From: CALEAR01 sp035301485
Lineage (GTDB): Bacteria; Pseudomonadota; Gammaproteobacteria; Pseudomonadales; Alcanivoracaceae
Assembly (NCBI GenBank): GCA_035301485.1
Contig: DATGUF010000037.1
Location: forward strand, 1 to 54,015
Reading direction: 5' to 3'
DNA length: 54,015 nt
This document shows positions 43,931-52,168 of the stretch, in pieces. The position numbers were made by a program, and so were the translations under genes. The first letter of the stretch is position 1; the number at the start of each line of letters is the position of its first letter. The notes beneath the pieces are model-generated. The model saw nothing but the letters and a program-made list of their open reading frames with translations. It had not been told where the DNA came from and did no database searches.

Positions 43931-44389
43931 ATGCAATGGTTATGGTGGATAGGTGGTGTGGCAGTGGCGTTGTTAGCCATGTACGCGGTTTATTTATGGA
44001 TGAAAGTGTGGCAGCAAGAAAAAGCCATTAAGCGGGCGCAAGACGAACGCTTAGAGCAATTGCAGGGGCAACTAGCTGTAATGACACGCGCTGTACTAAC
44101 AGAGCAAGTAAACCTAACAGAGGGCGTGCTGCGTATCGCTGCCATGTTGCACACCATTGAGCAGCCTCTTAATGCAGATGTGGCGGCCATTCATGAAATG
44201 GCTGATGTGGCTTTGCAGTTTGATATTGGTGAAGCGAGGAAGCGTTTGCCACGAGAAGAAAGAGAACGCCAAGATAAAATACGTGAAGAACTTGAGAAGC
44301 GTTATGAGGTGCCTATCAAGGCGGCGGTGGAGCGATTGCAAAAAGTGCTGCCCGCTGGTGTGATCAATAAAATGACCGTTACTCACTAA
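43931..44389 (+). CDS. DUF2489-like membrane-anchored protein
   Basis: A 152-residue protein. One N-terminal helix (LWWIGGVAVALLAMYAVYLWM) is followed by a charged coiled coil (QQEKAIKRAQDERLEQLQGQLAVMTRAVL) and a helical region with LTEGVLRIAAMLHTI, resembling DUF2489 proteins of gammaproteobacteria, whose function is unknown. The late part FDIGEARKRLPREERERQDKIREELEKRY is highly charged. It lies between rlmG and an unrecognised gene with gaps of 47 and 22 bases, so the three may be co-transcribed. Confidence 0.72.
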   Translation: MQWLWWIGGVAVALLAMYAVYLWMKVWQQEKAIKRAQDERLEQLQGQLAVMTRAVLTEQVNLTEGVLRIAAMLHTIEQPLNADVAAIHEMADVALQFDIGEARKRLPREERERQDKIREELEKRYEVPIKAAVERLQKVLPAGVINKMTVTH

Positions 44390-44411
44390 AAGCACTAAGG
44401 AACGATTACGC

Positions 44412-45074
44412 ATGGCAACAATAATGGCTTTTGCCGCTTCTGAAGCATTGGCAGAAAAACTAAACGCTATTACCCAAGCACAGCAGGTTGAACCGAGCGT
44501 CGTACACCGCGAAATATTAAGAGAGATTCATGATCTTTTTATTGATGAGGTGTTAACGGCTTATTTTAATGGCCCTATTGATGCTGTGGGGGCAGAGGGC
44601 TCTGTAGTGAATATGATCTTGCGAGGAGTGGGTGTCATCAGTAAAGCAGGCCGCTCTTTAGCCATGCGCTTGCTTGAAAAGCTGGAGCCAGAAGATCAGA
44701 CGAAACTGGTGGAGCATTTCCAAAAACTACAGTACGAGTTGGATGGCAAAATGCATATTGCATTTGCTTTTACCCCTACTGAAGCTGAGCGCGCTAAAGC
44801 CGTGTTCGCTCAAGTTGCTGAGGAAGAAGAAGTAGAACTTGATGGCTTAATTGAAGTGCTGCATAGCGTTGCAGAGGGTGCCACAGGAAACTTTTTAGAT
44901 GGTACTGTCGCCGCGCTAAAGTTAGGTCGTTTTAGCAGAGGTTTGGTGAAGGCAACGCAGGCTACGATTAGAAAATCCACAGCTACAGCCATTGATAAAG
45001 GTGTGCCAGCTTTAGGCAGAAAATACCGTAAAGACTTAGCTGCTTACTATAAAGAAATGTTGTTCGATGTTTAA
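44412..45074 (+). CDS. Conserved-looking hypothetical protein, all-helical
   Basis: A 220-residue protein I do not recognise. It has no signal peptide and no clear transmembrane helix, and it reads as mostly alpha-helical: EALAEKLNAITQAQQVEPSV at the N-terminus, a Gly-rich middle (VVNMILRGVGVISKAGRSLAM), an acidic segment (VAEEEEVELDGLIEV) and a basic C-terminal third (TIRKSTATAIDKGVPALGRKYRKDLAAYYKEM). The gene follows the DUF2489-like gene by 22 bases and ends at a terminator shared with the H1-like gene on the other strand. An AAGGAACG precedes the ATG. It is likely a real gene of unknown function. Confidence 0.7.
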   Translation: MATIMAFAASEALAEKLNAITQAQQVEPSVVHREILREIHDLFIDEVLTAYFNGPIDAVGAEGSVVNMILRGVGVISKAGRSLAMRLLEKLEPEDQTKLVEHFQKLQYELDGKMHIAFAFTPTEAERAKAVFAQVAEEEEVELDGLIEVLHSVAEGATGNFLDGTVAALKLGRFSRGLVKATQATIRKSTATAIDKGVPALGRKYRKDLAAYYKEMLFDV

Positions 45075-45094
45075 AGTAGTAAGGGGCTAAACGT

Positions 45095-45125
45095 AAAAAA
45101 CCCAGCAAATGCTGGGTTTTTTTAT
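45095..45125. terminator. Bidirectional terminator between the hypothetical and H1-like genes
   Basis: AAAAAACCCAGC at 45095-45106 and GCTGGGTTTTTT at 45111-45122 enclose a short loop, giving T tracts on both strands. Confidence 0.88.
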
Positions 45126-45147
45126 ATTCGCTTCAAGCGACCTGGGC

Positions 45148-45819
45148 TTACTTATCGTCGCTTTTCTTTGCTTCAGTTTTTGGCTCAGCTTTTGCCTTAG
45201 TGGCAGCTTTCGCTTTTGGTGCAGCTTTGGCTTTAGGAGCTGCTTTTGCCTTAGGTTCAGCCTTCGCTTTTGGTGCAGCCTTTGCTTTGGGGGCTGCTTT
45301 AGCTTTTGCCTTGGGAGCCGCTTTGGCTTTTGGTTCAGCCTTTGCTTTAGTTGTGGCTTTCGCTTTCAGCGCTGCTTTTGCCTTAGGGGCGGCTTTCGCT
45401 TTTGGTTCAGCTTTCTTAGGCTCTTCCTTCTTAGCTACCGGCTCAGCTTTTTCAGCTTTAGGCTTTTCTTCTGTGCCCTCTAGTTGCAAGCGCTCTTCGA
45501 TGGCTTTGATGCGTCTTTGTATTTCGCTTTCGTAGCGCTGAATGGTGTTAGATACAACTTGTGCAGTTTCAGCCGTAGCTTTTAAAACTTTTACTTCAAT
45601 TTCAGCGAGCTGGCGACCTCTGTCGGTGTCACGAAGACGTTGTTGCGTATCTTCAACGAGTTGCTTCGCTTTTTCTAACTGCTGCTGAAAAGCAGTAGTT
45701 GCCTTTTCTCTGTACTCTTCTGGCGACAGTTCGATTTGGCTTAGAAATTCCTTTTGGCGCTGTAGTTCCTGCATTAATCTTTCGCGAGCCGAAGTAAGAG
45801 ATTTTTCAATTGAAGTCAT
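45148..45819 (-). CDS. Coiled-coil protein with histone-H1-like Lys/Ala/Pro tail (AlgP/PhaF-like)
   Basis: A 223-residue protein in two parts. Residues 1-115 are helical and charged (QELQRQKEFLSQIELSPEEY, QQQLEKAKQLVEDTQQRLRD, IQRYESEIQRRIKAIEERLQ), consistent with a coiled coil or a phasin-like N-terminus. The rest is low-complexity lysine, alanine and proline, with 12 units of PKAKAA-type sequence, then PKTEAKKSDDK. Similar two-part proteins in Pseudomonas are AlgP, a histone-like regulator, and PhaF, a polyhydroxyalkanoate-granule protein; the N-terminus does not clearly match either. I take ATG 45819 (MTSIEK) with GGA upstream; ATG 45831 is also open. DNA binding by the basic tail is inferred. 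Confidence 0.82.
   Translation of the reverse strand: MTSIEKSLTSARERLMQELQRQKEFLSQIELSPEEYREKATTAFQQQLEKAKQLVEDTQQRLRDTDRGRQLAEIEVKVLKATAETAQVVSNTIQRYESEIQRRIKAIEERLQLEGTEEKPKAEKAEPVAKKEEPKKAEPKAKAAPKAKAALKAKATTKAKAEPKAKAAPKAKAKAAPKAKAAPKAKAEPKAKAAPKAKAAPKAKAATKAKAEPKTEAKKSDDK
45184..45405 (-). repeat. 18-bp coding tandem repeat, 12 units, in the H1-like tail
   Basis: The bases encode 12 copies of a six-residue unit (PKAKAA, with variants LKAKAT, TKAKAE, PKAKAE, and one unit lengthened by KA). The period is 18 bases, so copy changes keep the frame. Confidence 0.85.
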
Positions 45820-46076
45820 AAAAATATCCATTTTGTGGAGAATGTTAACGTGTTCAAAAGTGCAGCGAGCCGAACATGTAAATACTTGTACACGCTGCTG
45901 CCTGCAAAAGTGAGTTAATAGTAAACAATATTTGTTCAGCTCCCTTAGGATGTGATCGATTGTTCTACAGTTTTTACTCCTATATGCTTTTTTGTTATAT
46001 AAATGCTCTTTTATGTGCTAGCGGAGGATATATGAGTTAGGCATAATGGCGCCCTTGTTTATGGGGAAACTGAAAT

Positions 46077-47051
46077 ATGAAACTGCAGCAATTGCGTTAC
46101 ATTTGCGCCGTAGCAAAAAACGAACTGAACATTTCTGCTACGGCTCAAGTCCTTTACACTTCGCAGCCCGGCATTAGTAAGCAAATACGTTTACTTGAAG
46201 ATGAGCTCGGTGTTGAAATATTTGCCCGTTCAGGCAAAAGCCTGACGCACGTCACTCCAGCAGGTGAAAAGATTTTGGCGCTCGCCGATGAAATTCTGCA
46301 AACCACCAGAGCGATTAAACGTGTGGCACAGGAATTCCAAGATCAAACAAAGGGTGAGTTGAGTTTGGCCACCACGCACACACAGGCGCGCTACGCCTTG
46401 CCGAAAGTGATACATGGTTTTACCGAACGTTTTCCAGATGTATCGCTGCATATGCATCAGGGCACACCAATGCAAATTTCTGAGAAGGCCGCCAATGGGG
46501 AAGTGGATTTCGCTATTGCCACTGAAGCTTTAGAGAAATTCACCAATTTAGTGATGTTGCCGTGCTACCGCTGGAACAGAACCGTGGTGGTGCCAAAAGG
46601 GCATCCACTTACGCAGGTTGAAAAGCTAACGTTAGAAGCAGTAGCTGAACATCCTATTGTTACTTACGTGTTTGGCTTTACTGGGCGTAGCAAGCTTGAT
46701 GATGCCTTCCAGCGTTTAGGCCTAGAGCCCAAAGTGGTGTTTACCGCTGCTGATGCCGACGTTATTAAAACCTATGTGCGCTTAGGCATGGGTGTGGGCA
46801 TTGTGGCGAAAATGGCAGTGAGTGAACTGCAAGATGATGGTTTAGTGGCCTTAGATGCAGATCATTTGTTTGAGCCTAGCACTACGAAAATAGGTATTCG
46901 TAAGGGTACTTTCTTACGTAGTTTTATGTACGAATTTATTGAGGAATTTGCGCCGCATCTTACTAAAGAGCGAGTGGAGCAGGCCATGGAGGCCGCAACG
47001 CAAGAAGAAGTGGATGCTATTTTCACTAATGTGGAATTACCCACTTACTAA
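46077..47051 (+). CDS. cysB: CysB, LysR-family regulator of cysteine synthesis
   Basis: A 324-residue LysR protein, the length of CysB. The N-terminus MKLQQLRYICAVAKNELNISATAQVLYTSQPGISKQIRLLEDELGV is distinctive, and TTHTQARYALP with KKGxP-like VVVPKGHPL and TYVFGFTGRSKLDDAF mark the inducer-binding domain, which takes N-acetylserine. CysB activates the cys genes for sulfate uptake and reduction. It is followed by thrH after 114 bases, the order known in Pseudomonas. A 257-base upstream gap is AT-rich and should hold its promoter; I see no obvious binding site. Confidence 0.93.
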   Translation: MKLQQLRYICAVAKNELNISATAQVLYTSQPGISKQIRLLEDELGVEIFARSGKSLTHVTPAGEKILALADEILQTTRAIKRVAQEFQDQTKGELSLATTHTQARYALPKVIHGFTERFPDVSLHMHQGTPMQISEKAANGEVDFAIATEALEKFTNLVMLPCYRWNRTVVVPKGHPLTQVEKLTLEAVAEHPIVTYVFGFTGRSKLDDAFQRLGLEPKVVFTAADADVIKTYVRLGMGVGIVAKMAVSELQDDGLVALDADHLFEPSTTKIGIRKGTFLRSFMYEFIEEFAPHLTKERVEQAMEAATQEEVDAIFTNVELPTY

Positions 47052-47164
47052 GTAACAGCCCTAATAAGGCGCTGAAACGTTGCAATACAAGGGCGCTAAG
47101 GATACATTGACCGCCTTTGTAGACTTTTAATCTTGTCATCGTTGAACAGAGAATAGGGGTTCCC

Positions 47165-47782
47165 GTGGAAATTGTTTGTCTTGATCTTGAAGGTGTCTTG
47201 ATTCCAGAAATCTGGATTAATTTTGCTGAGCGTACTGGCATTGAAGAGCTACGTGCTACCACACGGGATATTCCCGATTACGACGTGCTCATGAAGCAGC
47301 GTTTAAAGATTCTTGATGAACATGGTTTTGGCTTGCCGGATATTCAAGCTGTGATTGATGAGATGGGGCCGCTCGAAGGCGCGCGTGAGTTTTTAGACTG
47401 GGCGCGTGAGCACTTTCAAGTGGTTATCTTATCCGACACGTTTTATGAGTTCGCCCATCCATTAATGCGTCAATTAGGTTGGCCTACCTTGTTTTGCCAT
47501 CGCTTAGAGGTAAATGAGGAAGGGCGTATTACTGATTATAAGCTGCGCCAAGAAGATCCTAAACGCGCCTCTGTAAAAGCATTTCACAGCCTAAAATACC
47601 GTGTTATTGCGGCAGGTGATTCGTACAACGACACCACCATGCTATCTGAAGCTGAGCAAGGCATTTTAATTCACGCGCCGCAAAATGTGCGCGATGAGTT
47701 CCCACAGTTTCCAGCGGTTGATAGCTACGATGACCTCAAGCGTGAGATCATTAAAGCAAGCCATCGCAATATTCCTTTCTAA
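47165..47782 (+). CDS. thrH: ThrH, phosphoserine phosphatase/phosphoserine:homoserine phosphotransferase
   Basis: A 205-residue HAD-superfamily enzyme. Motif I differs slightly from the usual DxD: it reads VCLDLEGVLIPEIW; motif II is VILSDTFYEFAHP; and motifs III/IV are KRASV and VIAAGDSYNDTTML. ThrH of Pseudomonas moves phosphate from phosphoserine to homoserine, bypassing ThrB, and also acts as a serine phosphatase. The GTG start has GGGG upstream. A bidirectional terminator follows. Confidence 0.92.
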   Translation: MEIVCLDLEGVLIPEIWINFAERTGIEELRATTRDIPDYDVLMKQRLKILDEHGFGLPDIQAVIDEMGPLEGAREFLDWAREHFQVVILSDTFYEFAHPLMRQLGWPTLFCHRLEVNEEGRITDYKLRQEDPKRASVKAFHSLKYRVIAAGDSYNDTTMLSEAEQGILIHAPQNVRDEFPQFPAVDSYDDLKREIIKASHRNIPF

Positions 47783-47786
47783 AATT

Positions 47787-47822
47787 AAAAAGCCTTACGT
47801 TGCATGCAGCGTAAGGCTTTTC
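47787..47822. terminator. Bidirectional terminator between thrH and the hydrolase gene
   Basis: AAAAAGCCTTACG at 47787-47799 and CGTAAGGCTTTTT near 47810-47822 form a perfect 13-base stem with T tracts on both strands. Confidence 0.88.
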
Positions 47823-47826
47823 CTTC

Positions 47827-48798
47827 TTATATTGATTGCCAAAAGCGCTTGTAGATACGCGCGGATTTAAGCGGAGATTCCAGCATGGGTAGGTGGCCGA
47901 TGTTGGATAGAATCTTTACTTGAGCCGTTGGCAAATGCTGCTGCGTGGCTTCCACACAACTAACATCTAGTACGGCATCTTTATTGCCCCAGAGTACTAG
48001 CGTGGGGCAGTTAATATCTTCAAAAATCTTCTCTATGCCTTCATTGATTTCTAATGCATCGCTAAATAACCGATGGTTAACGGGGCTGCGATGAATGAAA
48101 TCTTTATAGATGATTGGAGTAATAAAAAGCCGAAGTAAGCGCGTGTGGGCATAGGTTGTAATATCGAATAAGCTTGAAACTTCTTCATAGTTGCTTGGAA
48201 TTAAGGGGTTTTCACCGTCGATAAGGCGTTGCTCAAAGAGGGAAGGGCGAGAGCCTCGAAAACCCGCAGAGTTCATTAAGCCAAGCGAGGCTACTTGCTC
48301 GCCGTGATGGGCAGCAAGTATTGCAGAAATAGCTCCGCCCATGGAATTACCCACCACATGCACAGGCTCGTCGCTAACAGCTGCAACAAAATGGCTGATT
48401 CTTTGCGCCTGGTTAGTTAAGCGATAATCAAGCTCTGGATGAAAAGAGCTTTCACCGAAACCTGGTAAATCAGGGATGATGACGCGGTAATGACGCGTGA
48501 GGAAGCTGCTCATAAATAACCAGTTCTCTTTGTTCGCGCCGAAACCATGTAGTAATAACACCGTCGGGCCTTTCGTGTTCCCGCCAATAAGATATTTAAT
48601 ATGAGTGTCAGATAGCGCTACTTCTCTTTTCTGAAAAGGAGAGAGCAAGGTCTGTAATCGGCGTGCTAAATCCCATTGTGAGCGTGCTGGGCGCCACTGC
48701 TGCAGCTCAGCGAGCGAAGGGGCAGGATGATGTTGCATGAAGTGTTGAGCCACATCATCAACAAAACTATTGGGGCTTTGGTTTATTACGTTGCTCAT
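47827..48798 (-). CDS. Alpha/beta hydrolase
   Basis: A 323-residue hydrolase with no signal peptide. The oxyanion-hole motif is LLLHGFGANKENW near residue 81-93, the nucleophile is Ser152 in GNSMGGAISA, the acid is in LWGNKDAVLD and the base is in NIGHLPMLE. It begins with about 70 extra residues rich in Gln and Arg that are not part of the core. Lipases and esterases acting on lipid or small esters are the nearest type, but the substrate is not evident. It is read leftward behind a second hydrolase and tal, separated by 184 bases. Confidence 0.85.
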   Translation of the reverse strand: MSNVINQSPNSFVDDVAQHFMQHHPAPSLAELQQWRPARSQWDLARRLQTLLSPFQKREVALSDTHIKYLIGGNTKGPTVLLLHGFGANKENWLFMSSFLTRHYRVIIPDLPGFGESSFHPELDYRLTNQAQRISHFVAAVSDEPVHVVGNSMGGAISAILAAHHGEQVASLGLMNSAGFRGSRPSLFEQRLIDGENPLIPSNYEEVSSLFDITTYAHTRLLRLFITPIIYKDFIHRSPVNHRLFSDALEINEGIEKIFEDINCPTLVLWGNKDAVLDVSCVEATQQHLPTAQVKILSNIGHLPMLESPLKSARIYKRFWQSI

Positions 48799-48982
48799 AG
48801 GATGCTCTTGTTTGTTGTTATTATTGAGCCCGAGCGAGCGATTAACAGCGCATCAGGCAATGGTTAATGTTACATCTTGTAATGACACATTAATACCTGC
48901 TAGCGAGAGCATCTACAAGGAAGTTGGATTGGCTTGAAACGTCAGATAGAGAGGCATAAGGGCCAGAAAACTGAGCTGAGCA

Positions 48983-49852
48983 TCAGAGCTGCTGAAGAAA
49001 ATCATGCCAATGGTTAAGGGTTTTATGCGGTGCTTCTAAGTGCGGGTAATGCCCTATGTGAGGCAGTTCTGCCACATAGTTTTTAGCATGATGAAGAGAG
49101 TGAAAATGCTGTATTGAAGCTTGGTCGATAACAGGGTCAGCGGTGCCACGTATCAAAGCGAGCGGTGTGTCACTGAAGAGGGCTTGCTGCCAACGCTCTT
49201 GATGTACATGCCATTCTTTAAAATAGCGTAGCAAAGCGGGTAAGCACCTTATGCCTGCGTCATGATTAATAAGTTTCCAACTGGCCTTTAATTGCGATGA
49301 ACTAGGCTGGGTATGCGGGCCGAAGAGGCGCGTGAAACTTTTGAGCAACAATTCTTTGCTCATGAACTGTATTAGTAATGGCCCAAATTTACTCGACAAC
49401 GCACGTTGTACGAAGGTGGGGGTGTATGTTTCTGGCGAAAGGCTACTGCCTAGAAAAGTGACAGATAAAAATGGTTGACGATGTAAAGCTTTTTGCCGCG
49501 CTAAGAGCTCGAGCATTACTGCATCGCCGTAATTGTGTGCAATGACGTGGCAGTGTGAAATGTTACGCTGCGCCAATACGGCTTCCACAATGTTGGCTTG
49601 TTGAATAATGCTGTATTCATAGGGATAAGGTTTTGAGGAAAAGCCAAAGCCAAGAAAATCTAGTGTGATGACACGATACTCTTCGCAAATAGCGTGGTAA
49701 AAGGCACTGTAATCCCAGCTTGAGCGGGGATACCCGTGCAAGAGAAGCGCGGGTGGTTTATCGCTATTGAGTTCGTTATCAATAACAAAAATTTGTTGCC
49801 GATGAGCACTGACATAACTGCCTAGTTGTTGCCATGCAACCAGGGAGAACAT
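48983..49852 (-). CDS. MEST-like alpha/beta hydrolase with Asn at the nucleophile position
   Basis: A 289-residue alpha/beta fold protein. LLLHGYPRSSWDYSAFYH gives the oxyanion hole, and TLDFLGFGFSSKP the next loop. The nucleophile elbow reads VIAHNYGDAVM; related MEST and haloalkane dehalogenase-type proteins have Asp (HDYGD) or Ser here, so Asn107 would block the usual covalent chemistry unless deamidated. The acid and base are RGTADPVID and HIGHYPHLE. The ATG at 49852 has GGAG nine bases upstream and starts two bases after the tal stop, so tal and this gene are co-transcribed. Whether it is an active enzyme is open. Confidence 0.8.
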   Translation of the reverse strand: MFSLVAWQQLGSYVSAHRQQIFVIDNELNSDKPPALLLHGYPRSSWDYSAFYHAICEEYRVITLDFLGFGFSSKPYPYEYSIIQQANIVEAVLAQRNISHCHVIAHNYGDAVMLELLARQKALHRQPFLSVTFLGSSLSPETYTPTFVQRALSSKFGPLLIQFMSKELLLKSFTRLFGPHTQPSSSQLKASWKLINHDAGIRCLPALLRYFKEWHVHQERWQQALFSDTPLALIRGTADPVIDQASIQHFHSLHHAKNYVAELPHIGHYPHLEAPHKTLNHWHDFLQQL

Positions 49853-49854
49853 GG

Positions 49855-50823
49855 TTAAAACTCCGCGTCTTGTAAAGCATCGCAACGGTGTTGCTCGAGT
49901 AGGGCAGCAAGTTTTTGCTGATCGACGACAAAGCGTCGAATACCATCAGCGAGTAGGTCGCTGCTCATCGGGCACTGGTTGAGCTCGTAACGGAAAGTGA
50001 TTTCGTCGACAATTTCCTCAGTGCTAGCCTCAATATTGTTGGGTTGTAGTTGGCGCTCTAAAGGTGTGTTTTGCGCCGCAAGTTCTTCTAACAATGCAGG
50101 GCTAATGGTTAACCGGTCGCAGCCTGCTAACGCTTCAATTTGCTCCACTGTGCGGAAGCTAGCGCCCATGATAACGGTGTTTGAGCCCATGCCTTTTAGG
50201 CGTTGATAAATGTGTGTAACGGCTTCTACGCCTGGGTCGGAAGTGAGCGCTTGGTCGCGTTTCTGGTACCAATCAAAAATACGGCCCACAAAAGGAGAAA
50301 TAAGGAATGCTTGCGCCTGTGCTGCAGCAACGGCTTGCAAGGGGTGAAAAATAAGCGTGAGATTGCAACGAATGCCTTCTGCTTCAAGTACCTTGGCGGC
50401 TTGTATGCCCTCCCAAGTTGCTGCAATTTTAATGAGTACACGAGAAGTGTCAGCCCCGAAAAAACGATAAATATTAATCAGGTTGCGGGCTCGTTCTATA
50501 GTGGCACGGGTGTCAAAAGATTCACGTGCATCTACTTCGGTGGAAACGAGGCCGGGTACCAGTTGCAAAAGTTCTGTGCCCACGATAGCGGTGAAAGCGT
50601 CGCACAAAATATTGGCGTCCACGTTTTCAGGCTGATAAGCGCCGGCAAGTTGCAAGGCTCTGGTGAGCAGTTCGCGTCCATTTTCATTATTGGCCACCGC
50701 TAAAAGAAGAGAGGGGTTAGTGGTGGTGTCTTCGGGTTTTAGTGCTTTGATAGCTGTTAAGTCGCCAGTATCTGCCACTACTGTGGTCCATTGTTCAAGC
50801 TGTTGGCGTTTATTCTTTGGCAT
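49855..50823 (-). CDS. tal: Transaldolase, TalB type
   Basis: A 322-residue enzyme of the non-oxidative pentose phosphate pathway that moves dihydroxyacetone units. The Schiff-base Lys132 is in VLIKIAATWEGIQAA, with Asp in VVADTGDL and TTTNPSLLL near the N-terminus and IMGASFRTVEQIEALAGCDRLTISP in the late part. AAGGAAGG precedes the ATG. It is the first gene of a leftward pair with the hydrolase. Unlike in the E. coli talB context, there is no transketolase gene nearby. Confidence 0.96.
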   Translation of the reverse strand: MPKNKRQQLEQWTTVVADTGDLTAIKALKPEDTTTNPSLLLAVANNENGRELLTRALQLAGAYQPENVDANILCDAFTAIVGTELLQLVPGLVSTEVDARESFDTRATIERARNLINIYRFFGADTSRVLIKIAATWEGIQAAKVLEAEGIRCNLTLIFHPLQAVAAAQAQAFLISPFVGRIFDWYQKRDQALTSDPGVEAVTHIYQRLKGMGSNTVIMGASFRTVEQIEALAGCDRLTISPALLEELAAQNTPLERQLQPNNIEASTEEIVDEITFRYELNQCPMSSDLLADGIRRFVVDQQKLAALLEQHRCDALQDAEF

Positions 50824-50899
50824 AGCCTTCCTTAAAACGGTGAAAGTAAGGCTAATTAATGTAACAGATAAACATCACTTGAACAGCAGTGAAAAGGCT

Positions 50900-50927
50900 A
50901 AGCCTAACTTAAAACTGAGTTAGGCTT
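50900..50927 (-). terminator. Terminator-like hairpin after dusA
   Basis: AAGCCTAACT at 50900-50909 and AGTTAGGCTT at 50918-50927 form a perfect ten-base stem with an eight-base loop. The leftward tail is AGCCTTTTC, only partly T-rich. It ends before the dusA stop at 50935. Confidence 0.65.
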
Positions 50928-50934
50928 TAGGAGG

Positions 50935-51927
50935 TTACCCCCTTGGCACATGCGCTAAAGCATCTAGCAATACTTGTGGGGTGGCATCGGGCAAATGCGC
51001 ATGCGTACTAAGATGGCGGCGATAGGCGCGGGCGCCAGGTACGCCTTGGAAGATATTGAACACATGTCGTACTACATGTTTTGGGTGAGCTCCTTCAGCA
51101 TAGCGCTGCTCTAGATAAGGCATAAATGCTTCTATCACTGCATGTGGGCTGCTAGCACTTGTGGGCGGTGCTTGTGCAAATATTTTTTCATCCGCCTGAG
51201 CGAAACGCCAAGGATGGTGATAGGCCGCTCGTCCAATCATGGCGCCATCTACTTGTTCAAGGTGCGTAAGCGCCTCATCCATATCTTGAATGCCACCGTT
51301 GATGGCAATCTCGAGGTGCGGAAAATCTTTTTTAACTTGATAAGCGCGATCATAAATAAGGGGAGGAATATCGCGATTTTCCCGTGGGCTTAGGCCTTTT
51401 AAAAAAGCTTTACGCGCGTGAATGATAAAGTGTTCACATCCTGTGGCGGCCACAGTATCGATGAATCGATACAAAAACTCGTAATCGTCTTGGTCGTCGA
51501 TGCCAATGCGTGTTTTCACGGTGACAGGAATGTTAGTCACTGCTTGCATAGCGGCCACACATTCAGCGACGAGTTCAGGTTCAGCCATTAAGCAGGCGCC
51601 AAAGCTGCCCGATTGAACCCGCTCAGAAGGGCAGCCCACATTTAAATTGATTTCATCGTAGCCATATTCTGCACAATGTTGAGCGGCCAGAGCCAGTTGT
51701 TGCGGATCGCTACCGCCTAACTGCACAGCAATAGGGCCTTCTAGCTTGTGATAACCCAACAAACGGTCGCGGTCGCCATGTATTATCGCCGGCGCTGTAA
51801 TCATTTCTGTGTACAGCAACGTAAAACGCGTGATTAAACGCATGAAGTAACGATAGTCCCGTGTGGTCCATTCCATCATGGGAGCAATAGATAAACGTCG
51901 GCTGTATGGGGCATTGGAGTGTGTCAT
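50935..51927 (-). CDS. dusA: tRNA-dihydrouridine(20/20a) synthase DusA
   Basis: A 330-residue flavoprotein reductase of usual length. RLSIAPMMEWTTRDYRYF at the N-terminus, NLNVGCPSERVQSGSFGACLM with the catalytic Cys, VKTRIGIDD and INGGIQDMDEAL with MIGRAAY near the FMN site mark DusA rather than DusB or DusC. It reduces uridines 20 and 20a in the tRNA D loop with NADPH. It is divergent from gltX across a 241-base gap and convergent with none; tal lies 112 bases further on in the same direction after a hairpin. Confidence 0.95.
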   Translation of the reverse strand: MTHSNAPYSRRLSIAPMMEWTTRDYRYFMRLITRFTLLYTEMITAPAIIHGDRDRLLGYHKLEGPIAVQLGGSDPQQLALAAQHCAEYGYDEINLNVGCPSERVQSGSFGACLMAEPELVAECVAAMQAVTNIPVTVKTRIGIDDQDDYEFLYRFIDTVAATGCEHFIIHARKAFLKGLSPRENRDIPPLIYDRAYQVKKDFPHLEIAINGGIQDMDEALTHLEQVDGAMIGRAAYHHPWRFAQADEKIFAQAPPTSASSPHAVIEAFMPYLEQRYAEGAHPKHVVRHVFNIFQGVPGARAYRRHLSTHAHLPDATPQVLLDALAHVPRG

Positions 51928-52115
51928 GGGGGCGGATTCTACTGCACAATGCTCTTAACAGGAAGTGCTTCAGTGGTTAAGTGGTGAAAACGCTTTTGCA
52001 TGTGCGCAATGAGGCCTGTTGTTAGGCTGCGAATAGATAATCGCCGCCAGAGGGTAAAAGCTTACGCTATGTAAGACATATGAAAAATGCATAAGCGAAA
52101 ACAATTTCAAAAAGC

Positions 52116-52142
52116 TATAATGCCGCCATTGCGGCCAATGGC
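52116..52142 (+). promoter_or_regulatory. Candidate -10 box and start-site palindrome upstream of gltX
   Basis: TATAAT at 52116-52121 is followed by GCCATTG/CAATGGC at 52125-52131 and 52136-52142 with a four-base loop. No convincing -35 is seen at the right distance. The palindrome would lie at or near the transcription start, about 26 bases before the gltX ATG. Confidence 0.45.
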
Positions 52143-52168
52143 CCTCTATTCATTATTTCGGAGTTTGC

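Noticed and set aside
45184..45405. Regular short repeats taken at first as a possible CRISPR array
   Set aside because: The period is 18 bases with no unique spacers, and it encodes a coherent Lys/Ala/Pro protein tail.
45109..45535. Two plus-strand open frames of Phe/Cys-rich and Ala/Phe-rich repeats opposite the H1-like gene
   Set aside because: They arise from the complement of the Lys/Ala repeat codons; the H1-like frame has the better coding signs and composition.
47107..47133. Possible promoter TTGACC with TAATCT before thrH
   Set aside because: The spacing is 15 bases and the -10 is poor; it is not good enough to call as a feature.
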